A stretch of DNA of 64,000 nucleotides from positions 1-64,000 of the forward strand of contig CAKZIN010000032.1 of the NCBI GenBank assembly GCA_936933955.1, given 5' to 3'. Each line of letters opens with the position of its first letter. The stretch's first letter is position 1. Source of the DNA: an uncultured Sphingopyxis sp. GTDB lineage: Bacteria > Pseudomonadota > Alphaproteobacteria > Sphingomonadales > Sphingomonadaceae. This document shows positions 32,002 to 40,385 of this stretch, piece by piece. The position numbers were made by a program, and so were the translations under genes. Under the pieces are notes generated by a model. The model saw only the letters and a list, made by a program, of their open reading frames with translations. It was not told the DNA's origin and searched no databases.

Positions 32002-32706
32002 ATGACGCCCGACGCTCGCGCCACATCGACCCTTGCTGCCGCCCCGCATGCCGCGACTGCGCCGCCGGGCGTGCCCAAGGGCCTGTTTCTTTTCTCGATC
32101 CTCTATGGCGGGATGGTCATCCTGGCCGGAGTGTTGGGCAACAAGCAGGTGGCACTGGGCCCGTTGGCGGTGGAGGCGGGCATCTTCGCCTTTCTGCTGC
32201 TCGTCGCGCTGTCGAGCGCGGTGGCGGAGCTTTACGGCCCGCGCATCGCGCAGCGGCTGGTGCTGTGGGGGTTCGTGCCGCTGCTGCTGTCGATGGCGCT
32301 GATCGCGCTAGTGCTCGCACTCCCCGCCGACGCCAAGATGGAGCCTGCGCGGCTGACCGCCTTCGAGACGATCCTCGGCAGCACGCCGCGGCTGATGGTT
32401 GCGGGGATCATCGCCTACGGTGTGTCGCAGTTCCTCAACGTCACCATCTTCACGCGACTGCGGGGAGCAGGCAAAGGCAGCGCGACGTCGGTGGCGGTGC
32501 GCGGCGGGATCGCCTCCGCGCTCAGCCAGGCGGTCGACACGCTCCTGTTCGTGAGCATCGCGTTTCTGGGTGTGTTTCCCATCGCGACACTGCTGCTGGG
32601 CCAGATGCTCGCCAAGGTCGTGCTGTCGCTGGCGGTGATCCCGTTCGTCATCACCGGGCTGGTGAGCCTTGGCCGCTGGCTCGACCGCGAAGGACCGCTC
32701 GCATGA
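32002..32706 (+). CDS. Queuosine-precursor transporter (YhhQ/VUT family)
   Basis: A 234-residue membrane protein with six predicted transmembrane helices, matching the VUT-1/YhhQ family that imports preQ0/preQ1-type queuosine precursors. Family features include LVALSSAVAELYGPRIAQRLVLWGFVP and FLNVTIFTRLRGAGKG ... VRGGIASALSQAVDTLLFVSIAF. It ends in an ATGA overlap with argB. The window also carries gluQ, which modifies queuosine-containing tRNA, consistent with queuosine use in this organism. I saw no preQ1 riboswitch in the short leader. Confidence 0.88.
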   Translation: MTPDARATSTLAAAPHAATAPPGVPKGLFLFSILYGGMVILAGVLGNKQVALGPLAVEAGIFAFLLLVALSSAVAELYGPRIAQRLVLWGFVPLLLSMALIALVLALPADAKMEPARLTAFETILGSTPRLMVAGIIAYGVSQFLNVTIFTRLRGAGKGSATSVAVRGGIASALSQAVDTLLFVSIAFLGVFPIATLLLGQMLAKVVLSLAVIPFVITGLVSLGRWLDREGPLA

Positions 32707-33632
32707 ACGGCGCACCCGATCCCCTGATGCTCGCCAAGGCAGAGACGCTGACGGAGGCTCTGCCCTACCTCCAGCGCTACGCCGGGCGCACGTTCGTGAT
32801 CAAATATGGCGGTCACGCGATGGGCGATCCGGCGGCGGCGGCCGACTTTGCCCGCGACGTCGTGCTGCTGAAGCAGGTCGGCATCAACCCGGTCGTGGTC
32901 CACGGTGGCGGACCGCAGATCGGGGCGATGCTGGACAAGCTCGGCGTCGAAACGCGCTTTGTCGACGGCCTGCGCGTCACCGATGCGGAGACCGCGAAGA
33001 TCGCGGAAATGGTCCTGTCGGGCGCGATCAACAAGGAGATCGTTGGCTGGATCGGCAACGCCGGCGGCCGGGCGATCGGCCTTTCGGGCAAGGATGGCGG
33101 GCTCGTCCGCACCAGTCCGCTGCGCCGCCACACCCGCGATCCTGGCAGCGCGATCGAGGCGGCGGTGGACCTCGGCTTCGTCGGGGAGCCGGCGCGGATC
33201 GACCGGTCGATCATCGATACGCAGGTCGCGGCGGGCTATATCCCCGTCATCGCCCCGATCGGGCTGGGCGAGGACGGCGCGACCTACAACGTCAACGCCG
33301 ACACGATGGCGGGCGCGATCGCGGCAGCGCTGGGCGCGGCACGGCTGTTCCTGCTGACCGACGTGCCGGGCGTCCTCGACAAGCAGGGGCAGCTGGTGCG
33401 CGAACTCGACGCCAACGGCATTGCGCGACTGAAGCATGAAGGCACGATCACCGGCGGCATGTTGCCCAAGATCGATACCTGCCTCCACGCCGTGGTGGGC
33501 GGAGCGGAGGCGGCGGTGATACTCGACGGCCGTGTGCCCCACGCCATGCTGCTGGAAATTTTCACATCGGAAGGCGCCGGCACGCTGGTCCGGCGACCGC
33601 CCCGCACCCTGCCCCAACGACCCCAGCACTAA
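32703..33632 (+). CDS. argB: Acetylglutamate kinase
   Basis: A 309-residue amino-acid kinase that phosphorylates N-acetyl-L-glutamate, the second step of arginine synthesis and often the feedback-controlled one. Family motifs are TFVIKYGGHAMGD, VVVHGGGPQIG, SGKDGGLVRT, VIAPIGLGEDGATYNVNADTMAGAIA, FLLTDVPGVLD and GTITGGMLPKI. The N-terminal ~30 residues form the helix that supports hexamers in arginine-sensitive enzymes. The ATG overlaps the upstream stop. Other arginine genes are not in the window. Confidence 0.96.
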   Translation: MNGAPDPLMLAKAETLTEALPYLQRYAGRTFVIKYGGHAMGDPAAAADFARDVVLLKQVGINPVVVHGGGPQIGAMLDKLGVETRFVDGLRVTDAETAKIAEMVLSGAINKEIVGWIGNAGGRAIGLSGKDGGLVRTSPLRRHTRDPGSAIEAAVDLGFVGEPARIDRSIIDTQVAAGYIPVIAPIGLGEDGATYNVNADTMAGAIAAALGAARLFLLTDVPGVLDKQGQLVRELDANGIARLKHEGTITGGMLPKIDTCLHAVVGGAEAAVILDGRVPHAMLLEIFTSEGAGTLVRRPPRTLPQRPQH

Positions 33633-33687
33633 CGCTTGATCGAGCGTCGCTCTCACCCCCCCCCAACCCGCCTCAACCGGAGTATTC

Positions 33688-33999
33688 ATGCCCAATCTGC
33701 TGCTGATGCTGGTCGGAGTCGCTCAGATCATCCTCAACGTCGTGTGGTGGGTGATCATCATCCAGGCGATCCTCAGCTGGTTGCTGGCGTTCAACGTGCT
33801 TTCGCTGGGCAACCCGACGATGGCCGCGATCTGGCAGACGCTCGATCGCATGACCGAGCCGCTCTATCGCCCGATCCGCAAGATCATGCCCGATTTCGGC
33901 GCGCTCGACCTGTCGCCGATGGTGGTGCTGGTGCTGCTGATGATCCTCCAGGGACCGGTGTTGGGCGCGCTCGCGCAGGCCGCGATGGGCATGGCGTGA
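33688..33999 (+). CDS. YggT family membrane protein
   Basis: A 103-residue protein with two hydrophobic stretches (about 3-33 and 70-98), typical of the YggT family thought to act in osmotic stress or envelope maintenance. The conserved core WWVIIIQAILSWLLAFN and LDRMTEPLYRPIRKIMPDFGALDLSPMVVLVLL is intact. Its stop overlaps the GTG start of folD (GTGA). Confidence 0.9.
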   Translation: MPNLLLMLVGVAQIILNVVWWVIIIQAILSWLLAFNVLSLGNPTMAAIWQTLDRMTEPLYRPIRKIMPDFGALDLSPMVVLVLLMILQGPVLGALAQAAMGMA

Positions 34000-34874
34000 G
34001 CGGCGCGCGGATCATTGACGGCAAGGCCGCGGCGGCACGGCTGCGCGAGCGGATCGCGGGCGAGGTCGCGACGTTCCGAACAGCGCACGGCCGCGCTCCC
34101 GGCCTCGCGGTCGTGTTGGTCGGCGACGATCCGGCAAGCGCGGTCTATGTTCGCAACAAGGGGCTGGCGACGCGCGAAGCGGGGATGGAGGGGCGCGAAC
34201 ATCGGCTCCCCGCCGATACCGATGAGGCGACGTTGCTGGCGTTGGTCGACCGGCTCAACCGGGATGACAGCGTCGACGGCATCCTCGTCCAGCTGCCGTT
34301 GCCGGCTCAGATCGACAGCGCGCGGGTGCTTGCCGCGATCGACCCAACAAAGGACGTCGACGGCTTCCACGTTACCAACGCGGGGCTGCTCGCCACCGGC
34401 CAGCGCGCGCTGGTGCCGTGCACCCCGCTCGGTTGCATGATGCTGTTGGAGGACACGCTCGGCTCACTCGCCGGGGCGGAGGCGGTGGTGGTGGGGCGCT
34501 CGAACATCGTCGGCAAACCGATGGCGCAGCTGCTGCTCGCTGCCGACGCGACCGTGACGCTCGCGCATAGCCGCACCCGCGACCTTCCGGAGGTCACTCG
34601 CCGCGCCGATATCCTCGTCGCCGCGGTCGGCCGGCCAGAGATGATCCGCGGCGATTGGATAAAGCCCGGGGCAACCGTCATCGACGTCGGGATCAACCGC
34701 GTGCCCTCTGCCACTCCGGGCAAGACCAAGCTGGTCGGGGACGTCGCCTTTGATGAAGCGGTCGACGTCGCCGGTGCGATCACGCCGGTGCCGGGCGGCG
34801 TCGGGCCGATGACCATCGCCTGCCTCCTCGCCAACACGCTGACCGCCGCCCGGGCGCGGATCGGGGCGGCATGA
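33996..34874 (+). CDS. folD: Bifunctional methylenetetrahydrofolate dehydrogenase/cyclohydrolase
   Basis: A 292-residue enzyme interconverting 5,10-methylene- and 10-formyl-tetrahydrofolate. Signatures include PGLAVVLVGDDPASAVYVRNK (residues 30-50, with the catalytic lysine of the YxxxK type), DGILVQLPLP, PTKDVDGFHVTNAG, VVGRSNIVGKPMAQLLL and TPVPGGVGPMTIA. The GTG start overlaps the yggT stop; no nearer ATG fits. The downstream lipoprotein begins in the overlap of its stop. Confidence 0.96.
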   Translation: MSGARIIDGKAAAARLRERIAGEVATFRTAHGRAPGLAVVLVGDDPASAVYVRNKGLATREAGMEGREHRLPADTDEATLLALVDRLNRDDSVDGILVQLPLPAQIDSARVLAAIDPTKDVDGFHVTNAGLLATGQRALVPCTPLGCMMLLEDTLGSLAGAEAVVVGRSNIVGKPMAQLLLAADATVTLAHSRTRDLPEVTRRADILVAAVGRPEMIRGDWIKPGATVIDVGINRVPSATPGKTKLVGDVAFDEAVDVAGAITPVPGGVGPMTIACLLANTLTAARARIGAA

Positions 34875-35515
34875 TGTTGCGGCTCGTTCCCGCCATCGCC
34901 GCGCTCGCGCTGGCGGGCTGCGCCAGCCTGCCGGCGGTGAGCGCTCGAGACGGCGAAGCAGCGACCGACGCGGCGGTCGCGGCCGACCGTGCCTTTGCCG
35001 AACGCGCCGCTCGTGAAGGCCAGTGGACCGCGTTCCGCGCGACCGCCACAACCGACGCGGTGATGTTCCTCCCTGAACCTGTTGAGGTCTCCCGCTTCCT
35101 CGCGGGCCGTGCCAACCCTCCGGCGAGCGTACGCTGGTGGCCAACCGAAGCTTATGCGAGCTGCGACGGCCGCACCGTCGCCACGCGTGGCGGTGCTGAC
35201 TGGCCGGGCGGGCAGCACAGCCACTATCTTACCTGGTGGGGCCAACAGCCTGACGGGGCGTGGCGCTGGTCGATGGACACCGGCGCGACCGTCGCGACCG
35301 CGCCCGCGGCTGGCCGACGACTCACACGACGCGTGGCGAGCTGCGCGAACCGCTCCGCCATGCCTTCGCCGTTTGCCAACGACCAACGGCACGGCGCCTC
35401 CGCCGATGGCACGCTGCGCTGGGCGCTGGAGGGGGATGGGCCGGCTGCGCGCGTGCTGGTGCGGATGTGGGACGGCAGCGCGCTTCAACTCATAGCGGAC
35501 GTGCCCGTCGCATGA
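34871..35515 (+). CDS. Predicted lipoprotein of unknown function
   Basis: A 214-residue protein with a lipobox (MMLRLVPAIAALALAGC, lipid-bearing cysteine at residue 17) and a mature part that looks like an NTF2/DUF4440-type fold: AADRAFAERAAREGQWTAFRATATTDAVMFLPEPVEVSRFLAGR, then QHSHYLTWWGQQPDGAWRWSMDTGA. Such domains bind small ligands or act as delta(5)-3-ketosteroid isomerase-like scaffolds. It overlaps folD at its start and marC at its end, so the three are one transcript. No specific function can be assigned. Confidence 0.75.
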   Translation: MMLRLVPAIAALALAGCASLPAVSARDGEAATDAAVAADRAFAERAAREGQWTAFRATATTDAVMFLPEPVEVSRFLAGRANPPASVRWWPTEAYASCDGRTVATRGGADWPGGQHSHYLTWWGQQPDGAWRWSMDTGATVATAPAAGRRLTRRVASCANRSAMPSPFANDQRHGASADGTLRWALEGDGPAARVLVRMWDGSALQLIADVPVA

Positions 35516-36153
35516 ACCAGATCCCGCTTCTCGAGCTGTTCCTGTCGGCGTTCGTCACGCTGTTCGTGGTCATCGACCCACCCGGTTGCGCGCCGATCTA
35601 CGCCAGCCTCACCACCGGCGCGAGCGATGCGCAGCGGCGTGGAATGGCGATCCGCGCGACGATCATCGCGGGATTGATCCTACTCTTCTTCGCGCTGTTC
35701 GGCGAAGCGCTGCTCGCCGCGCTGCACATCGACCTGGACAGCTTCCGCATCGCGGGCGGGATCATGTTGTTCGTCATCGCAATCGACATGGTATTCGAAA
35801 AGCGCACCGAACGCCGCGAAAAGCGCGCCGAGGAAATCCGCGCGACACCCGAGGTGGAGGATGTTTCGGTCTTTCCGATGGCCATGCCGATGCTCGCCGG
35901 GCCCGGGTCGATCGCCTCGGTGATGCTGCTCGTGGCGCAAAACGATGGGGTGGAGCGTGCCGGCGTCGTGTTCGCAGCGCTCGGCGCGGTGCTTGCGCTC
36001 ACGCTCCTCGCGCTACTGGCAGCGGGGCCGATCATGCGCGTGCTCGGCGCCAAAACCGAGGCGGTGATAACGCGGCTGCTCGGCGTGCTGCTCGCCGCGC
36101 TTGCTGCGCAATTCGTAATCGACGGGTTGAAGGCGAGCTTCGGGCTCGGCTGA
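35512..36153 (+). CDS. MarC family membrane protein
   Basis: A 213-residue integral membrane protein with about six helices from the MarC/UPF0056 family. Diagnostic segments are AFVTLFVVIDPPGCAPIYASLTTGAS, FRIAGGIMLFVIAIDMVFE and SVFPMAMPMLAGPGSIASVMLL. The family was once tied to multiple antibiotic resistance but its transport role is unproven. It starts in an ATGA overlap with the lipoprotein and is followed by a symmetric terminator. Confidence 0.92.
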   Translation: MNQIPLLELFLSAFVTLFVVIDPPGCAPIYASLTTGASDAQRRGMAIRATIIAGLILLFFALFGEALLAALHIDLDSFRIAGGIMLFVIAIDMVFEKRTERREKRAEEIRATPEVEDVSVFPMAMPMLAGPGSIASVMLLVAQNDGVERAGVVFAALGAVLALTLLALLAAGPIMRVLGAKTEAVITRLLGVLLAALAAQFVIDGLKASFGLG

Positions 36154-36179
36154 CCGACAGTTCGAGCGGTAGAACACAC

Positions 36180-36212
36180 AAAGGCTCGCTTTCTGGAGGA
36201 AAGCGAGCCTTT
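36180..36212. terminator. Bidirectional intrinsic terminator
   Basis: A perfect 13-bp stem (AAAGGCTCGCTTT/AAAGCGAGCCTTT, 7-base loop) lies between the convergent marC-family and OmpA-like genes. The outer A/T pairs give T-rich 3' ends on both strands, so it can serve both genes. Confidence 0.85.
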
Positions 36213-36232
36213 GTTGCGTCTGGAAGGATGCG

Positions 36233-36919
36233 TTAGCCCGAGCGCGAGTCGTTCGTGGTCACCGGCGTGATGCGCACCTCGACACGGCGGTTGCAGCGAT
36301 AGCCTTCTTCGCTGGTTTCCGCGCACTTCAGCTGCGTTTCACCGTAGCCGCGCGTCGCCATGCGCTCCCACTGCACACCGCGGCTGGCGAGATAGTTCGC
36401 CACCGCCTGAGCTCGGCGCTGCGAAAGGCCGAGGTTATAACTCTCCGACCCGCGCGAATCGGTGTGGCCGAGCACGTCGATGGTCGTCGAGGGGTATTCG
36501 CGCAGGGTCGTCGCGACCTGATCAAGCGCCGACTGGAAGTTCGGCGACAGGTTGGCGCTGTCATACGCGAACGTCACGTCGCCTGGCATGTTCAGATAAA
36601 GGTTATCGCCCTGGCGATCGACCGCAATCCCGCTGCCCGCGGTGCGCTCACGCATCTGGCGCTCCTGGCGGTCCATGTAAGCGCCGACGCCCGCACCGGC
36701 CACCGCACCGATACCGGCGCCAAGAATCTTGGCAGTACGGTCGTTACGGCCACCGAGGATGTCACCGAGCAGATACCCGCCGACTGCGCCGATGGCGCCC
36801 GTCCAGGCCGGCCGCGCCAGCACTCGGTTGCCCGTGTCGGGATTGGTCACGCAGCCCGCCGTCGCAAGCCCCATCGCGCTCGCCGCGCCGATCAGCGCCG
36901 CCTTGCGAAACATGTTCAT
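36233..36919 (-). CDS. OmpA-family lipoprotein
   Basis: A 228-residue outer-membrane lipoprotein. The lipobox (ALIGAASAMGLATAGC) puts the lipidated cysteine at residue 23. A glycine-zipper region (GAIGAVGGYLLGDILGG and GAGIGAVAGAGVGAYM) spans about residues 41-82. The C-terminal OmpA domain (about 115-218) carries VTFAYDSANLSP and DVLGHTDSRGSESYNLGLSQRRAQAVANYLASRGV, the peptidoglycan-binding motif. It likely tethers the outer membrane to the cell wall. The start chosen has GGAG about ten bases before; the TTG two codons earlier and the ATG two codons later are alternatives. Confidence 0.92.
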   Translation of the reverse strand: MNMFRKAALIGAASAMGLATAGCVTNPDTGNRVLARPAWTGAIGAVGGYLLGDILGGRNDRTAKILGAGIGAVAGAGVGAYMDRQERQMRERTAGSGIAVDRQGDNLYLNMPGDVTFAYDSANLSPNFQSALDQVATTLREYPSTTIDVLGHTDSRGSESYNLGLSQRRAQAVANYLASRGVQWERMATRGYGETQLKCAETSEEGYRCNRRVEVRITPVTTNDSRSG

Positions 36920-36939
36920 TGTCAAAGCTCTCCGTTTCG

Positions 36940-36969
36940 ATGCTACGCTTCGTTACGATAGCGTTGCAA
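36940..36969 (-). promoter_or_regulatory. Possible promoter of the OmpA-like gene
   Basis: On the minus strand TTGCAA (36969-36964) and TAGCAT (36945-36940) are 18 bases apart. Initiation would give a very short leader of about 15 bases. Weak match; listed as a candidate only. Confidence 0.3.
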
Positions 36970-37122
36970 ATCGCCCTCAGCCCGCACCCAAAACCCCCAA
37001 CCCCCGCATGGGGTTCCTGTGCGGTCGTTCTGCGGGCCGATTGAGCGGGACGCTTGTGAAAGTGGGCGCGGCTGCGTTAGGACCGCACCGCCCGCGCATC
37101 GCCGGGCGTAACCGCGGACCGG

Positions 37123-38424
37123 ATGGAATTGTCGGCGTTTCCCTGGGGCGACCTCGCCATCCTGCTCGCGCTGATCGCGATTAACGGCCTTTTGTCGATG
37201 TCCGAGCTGGCGATCGTGTCGGCTCGGAAGCCGCGCCTGGAGGCGATGGCGCGCAAGGGGCGTGGCGGCGCACAGACCGCCATCGACCTCGCCGCCGACC
37301 CCGGGCGGTTCCTGTCGACCGTGCAGATCGGCATCACGCTCGTCGGGATCGTCGCGGGTGCCTACTCCGGCGCGAGCTTTCGCGGGCCGGTGAGCGCGAT
37401 GCTTCAGGCAAGGCTGGGCCTCGACGCGGCCACCGCGGATACCGCGGCGCTGATCGCCGTCATCGGCATCACCACCTACCTCAGCCTCGTCATCGGCGAG
37501 TTGGTGCCCAAGCAATTCGCGCTGCGCTCGCCTGAGCCGATCGCGGCGGTCATGGCGCGGCCGATGCGCTGGCTCGCGCGGCTGACCGCGCCGCTGGTCT
37601 GGCTGCTCGACGGGTCGAGCGCGCTCATCTTTCGTCTGCTTGGCATGCAGCGCGAGAGCGATTCCAAGGTCACCGCCGAGGAATTGCACATGGTCGTCGC
37701 CGAGGCGTCCAAGTCCGGCGTGATCGAGGAGAGCGAGCGCGCGATCATCTCGGGCGTCGTCCGCCTCGCCGACCGCCCGGTGCGCGAGGTGATGACGCCG
37801 CGCAAGGAGGTCGAGTGGATCGACCTCAACGCCGACCGCGAGGAGCTCACCCGCCGCCTTGCCGAAGTGCCGCACAGCCGCCTCCCGGTCGGCGACGGCG
37901 CGGTGGATCGACTGGTAGGCGTCGTTCAGGCGCGCGACGTCGCGGTGGCGCTGCTTGGCGGCGGCGAGACCGACGTGCCGACGCTGCTGCGCAAGGTGCC
38001 GGTGGTACCCGAACAGCTCGACGCGATGGACGCGCTCGCCCGGCTTCACGCAAGCGAGGTGCCGATGCTATTCGTCCACGACGAATATGGCCATTTCGAA
38101 GGGCTGGTGACGCCCAGCGACCTCATCGCCGCGATCAGCGGCGTGCAGGCGATGACGGCGGACGACGGCGCCGACCCCGACTTCGTCGCGCGCGAGGACG
38201 GCTCGCTGCTGGTGTCGGGCTCGGCGAGTGCCGACGCGCTGGCCGAACGCATCGGCCTCGATCTGCCGGAGGACCGCGACTATGCGACCGCCGCCGGGCT
38301 CGCGCTCGCGGTGCTGCGCCACCTGCCCGCGGTTGGCGAGCGGTTCGATTACGAAGGCTGGCGCTTCGAAGTGGTCGACCTTGACGGACGCAAGATCGAC
38401 AAGCTGATCGTCTCTCCGCTCTAG
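37123..38424 (+). CDS. Hemolysin/CorC-type CBS-domain membrane protein
   Basis: A 433-residue protein of the HlyC/CorC (CNNM, DUF21) family, linked to divalent-cation homeostasis. The membrane part (about 1-150) begins LLALIAINGLLSMSELAIVSARKPRLEAMARKG and has TYLSLVIGELVPKQFALRSPE. Two CBS domains follow (about 215-335, starting VREVMTPRKEVEWIDL and with VHDEYGHFEGLVTPSDLIAAI), and a CorC/HlyC C-terminal domain ends with EGWRFEVVDLDGRKIDKLIV. Its TAG stop shares the bases CTAG with the stop of the opposing response regulator. Confidence 0.93.
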   Translation: MELSAFPWGDLAILLALIAINGLLSMSELAIVSARKPRLEAMARKGRGGAQTAIDLAADPGRFLSTVQIGITLVGIVAGAYSGASFRGPVSAMLQARLGLDAATADTAALIAVIGITTYLSLVIGELVPKQFALRSPEPIAAVMARPMRWLARLTAPLVWLLDGSSALIFRLLGMQRESDSKVTAEELHMVVAEASKSGVIEESERAIISGVVRLADRPVREVMTPRKEVEWIDLNADREELTRRLAEVPHSRLPVGDGAVDRLVGVVQARDVAVALLGGGETDVPTLLRKVPVVPEQLDAMDALARLHASEVPMLFVHDEYGHFEGLVTPSDLIAAISGVQAMTADDGADPDFVAREDGSLLVSGSASADALAERIGLDLPEDRDYATAAGLALAVLRHLPAVGERFDYEGWRFEVVDLDGRKIDKLIVSPL

Positions 38425-38807
38425 GCGGCAGGCACGGGCGCGAGCAGAGCCTCCACCGCCTCAACGAAGCGCATCACCGAAATCGGCTTAGAGACGTAGC
38501 CCTCCGCCCCTGCCTCGCGGATTCGCGCTTCGTCATCGCGCGCGGCGTACGCCGTCACCGCGAGGATCGGTGCCGAGGCGAGCGCGCTGTTGGCCTTCAT
38601 CGCCTTGATGAGGTCCAGCCCGGACACGTGCGGCAGCTGGATATCCATGATCGTCAGGTGCGGCCGGAACTCCCCCGCCACCGCCAGCGCATCGCGTCCG
38701 TCGCTGACCGCGCGCGTTTCGAAGCCGTGGACGCGCAGCAGGTCGCAGAACAACCGCAGGTTGAGCTCATTGTCCTCGACCACCAAAACGCGTCGCGGCT
38801 GGTCCAT
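38421..38807 (-). CDS. divK: DivK-like single-domain response regulator
   Basis: A 128-residue receiver domain without an output domain. The acidic pocket is E11/D12 (VLVVEDNELNLRLF), the phosphorylation site is D55 (TIMDIQLPHVSGLDLIKAMK), and the conserved T/Y and lysine are in LAVTAYAARDDEARI and GYVSKPIS (K107). The length and pattern closely match DivK, which controls cell polarity and division in alphaproteobacteria with kinases PleC/DivJ. No PleD or kinase gene is next to it here. It is convergent with the CorC-like gene and divergent from the DUF3572 gene. Other single-domain regulators remain possible. Confidence 0.85.
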   Translation of the reverse strand: MDQPRRVLVVEDNELNLRLFCDLLRVHGFETRAVSDGRDALAVAGEFRPHLTIMDIQLPHVSGLDLIKAMKANSALASAPILAVTAYAARDDEARIREAGAEGYVSKPISVMRFVEAVEALLAPVPAA

Positions 38808-38894
38808 GCGCCTCGCCCCAGATCGGCGTGTGCAGGTGTCCCGCGCCGCCCTTGTCTCGCTGCGGTGCATAGGCCAAGGCGGCGCTTGCCCGCA

Positions 38895-39194
38895 ATGACC
38901 GACGCAAACGCCGCCCACCCCTCGTCCCCGAACACGGAGCGCGACGCGCTTCGGTCTGCGCTGCTGCTCGACGCGCTGAGCTGGATTTTGCGCAACGACA
39001 ATCGGCGCGCGCGTTTCCTCGACCTCACCGGCCTCGATGGCGATGCGCTGCGGACCATGGTCGGCACCCCCGCGCTCGACGATGCGGTGCTGCGTTTCCT
39101 CGAGGGGCATGAGGCGGACTTTATCGCATGCGCCCAGGCGCTCGGGCACAACGCCGGCAGCTTTGCCGCGTTGGTGCGGAGCGCCCCACGATGA
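38895..39194 (+). CDS. DUF3572 family protein
   Basis: A 99-residue protein matching the alphaproteobacterial DUF3572 family: LLLDALSWILRNDNRRARFLDLTGLDGDALRTM and AVLRFLEGHEADFIACAQALG. All-helical, cytoplasmic, function unknown. It lies divergent from the divK-like gene and overlaps the HAD gene by ATGA, an arrangement common in sphingomonads. Confidence 0.85.
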   Translation: MTDANAAHPSSPNTERDALRSALLLDALSWILRNDNRRARFLDLTGLDGDALRTMVGTPALDDAVLRFLEGHEADFIACAQALGHNAGSFAALVRSAPR

Positions 39195-39835
39195 GCGCGC
39201 GACCGCTGATCGTCACCGATTGCGACGAGGTGCTGTTGCACATGGTGGTCCCGTTTGGCGCATGGCTCGCCGACGATCACGACATCCTCTTCCGCATGGA
39301 GGACGCGAGCTTCGGCAACGCACTCAAGCGTCGCAGCTGCGGCACCCCGCTCGAGGCGGCGGAGGTATGGCCGTTGCTCGACAGCTTCTTCACGCACGAG
39401 ATGCACCGCCAGCGCCCCATCGAGGGCGCGCTTCCAGCCTTGCTCCGTCTCGCGCACGATGCCGACGTCGTCGTGCTGACCAACGTCGGGCCAGACCATC
39501 AGCAGCGCCGGGTCGAACAGCTGCAGGCGCTTGGCGTCGACCTCCCCGTCATCGGCAGCCGTGGGCCAAAGGGGCCGCGTGTGGCGGAGCTGATCGCGCA
39601 GTATCGCCCGAGCGTGGCGCTGTTCATCGACGACCTGCCGCAGCATCACGCGAGCGTCGCCGAACATGCGCCCGACTGCTGGCGGCTGCACATGGTGGGG
39701 GAGCCCGCCATCGCCGACAAGCTGCCCCCAGCGCCGCACGCTCACGCGCGCATCGATCATTGGCGCGATGCCGGACGCTGGATCGCGGCGCGGCTCGGCC
39801 TCCCCGCCCCCATTCTCGAACAGGAGCCTGCGTAA
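39191..39835 (+). CDS. HAD-superfamily hydrolase-like protein
   Basis: A 214-residue protein with HAD-type landmarks: a DxD-like N-terminal motif LIVTDCDEVLLHMV (residues 7-20), VVVLTNVG as motif II, and ALFIDDLPQHHASVAEH resembling motif IV. Its exact substrate is unknown. The start is the ATG overlapping the DUF3572 stop. The RidA-family gene follows after three bases. Confidence 0.82.
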   Translation: MSARPLIVTDCDEVLLHMVVPFGAWLADDHDILFRMEDASFGNALKRRSCGTPLEAAEVWPLLDSFFTHEMHRQRPIEGALPALLRLAHDADVVVLTNVGPDHQQRRVEQLQALGVDLPVIGSRGPKGPRVAELIAQYRPSVALFIDDLPQHHASVAEHAPDCWRLHMVGEPAIADKLPPAPHAHARIDHWRDAGRWIAARLGLPAPILEQEPA

Positions 39836-39838
39836 GCC

Positions 39839-40306
39839 ATGTCCGACACGCCCGATGCCCGTCTCGCCCAGCTCGGCTTGACGCTGCCCCCCGCGATGGC
39901 GCCGATCGCCTCCTATGTGCCGACGGTGGAGCATGGCGGAATGCTCTACATTTCGGGTCAGATCAGCTTTGCCGATGGTGAGGTGATGACCGGGCGGCTT
40001 GGCGATACGCTCGACGTCGAAGGCGCGCGGCGCGCGGCGGAGGCATGCGGCCTCGCGCTGCTGGCGCAGATGAAGGCGGCGCTCGGCTCGCTCGATCGCG
40101 TGGCGCAAGTGGTCAAGCTGGGCGGGTTCGTTACGTCCGCTCCCGATGCAACCGATCAGCCTGCGGTGATCAACGGCGCGTCGGATCTGATGGTCGCGGT
40201 GTTCGGTGATGCCGGCAAGCACGCGCGCGCCGCGGTCGGCGTCCCCGCCCTCCCGCGCGGGGCGGCGGTGGAGGTCGACGCGATCGTCGCGGTGAAGCCG
40301 GCCTGA
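39839..40306 (+). CDS. RidA family (YjgF/YER057c/UK114) protein
   Basis: A 155-residue member of the RidA family in the longer subclass (typically about 150 residues). It contains VEHGGMLYISGQISFADGEVMTGRLGD, the trimer-forming beta strands and ALPRGAAVEVDAIVAV with the conserved arginine. Classical RidA hydrolyses reactive enamines and imines from PLP enzymes; this subclass is less studied. It is in a run with the HAD and DUF3572 genes. Confidence 0.9.
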   Translation: MSDTPDARLAQLGLTLPPAMAPIASYVPTVEHGGMLYISGQISFADGEVMTGRLGDTLDVEGARRAAEACGLALLAQMKAALGSLDRVAQVVKLGGFVTSAPDATDQPAVINGASDLMVAVFGDAGKHARAAVGVPALPRGAAVEVDAIVAVKPA

Positions 40307-40385
40307 TCCGAGGGTCGCACGAAGCGAGCGCGATCGTTTCGTCTGCAACTTGCCAAGCGCCCGCGCTGCGATAAAGGCGCGGGCC

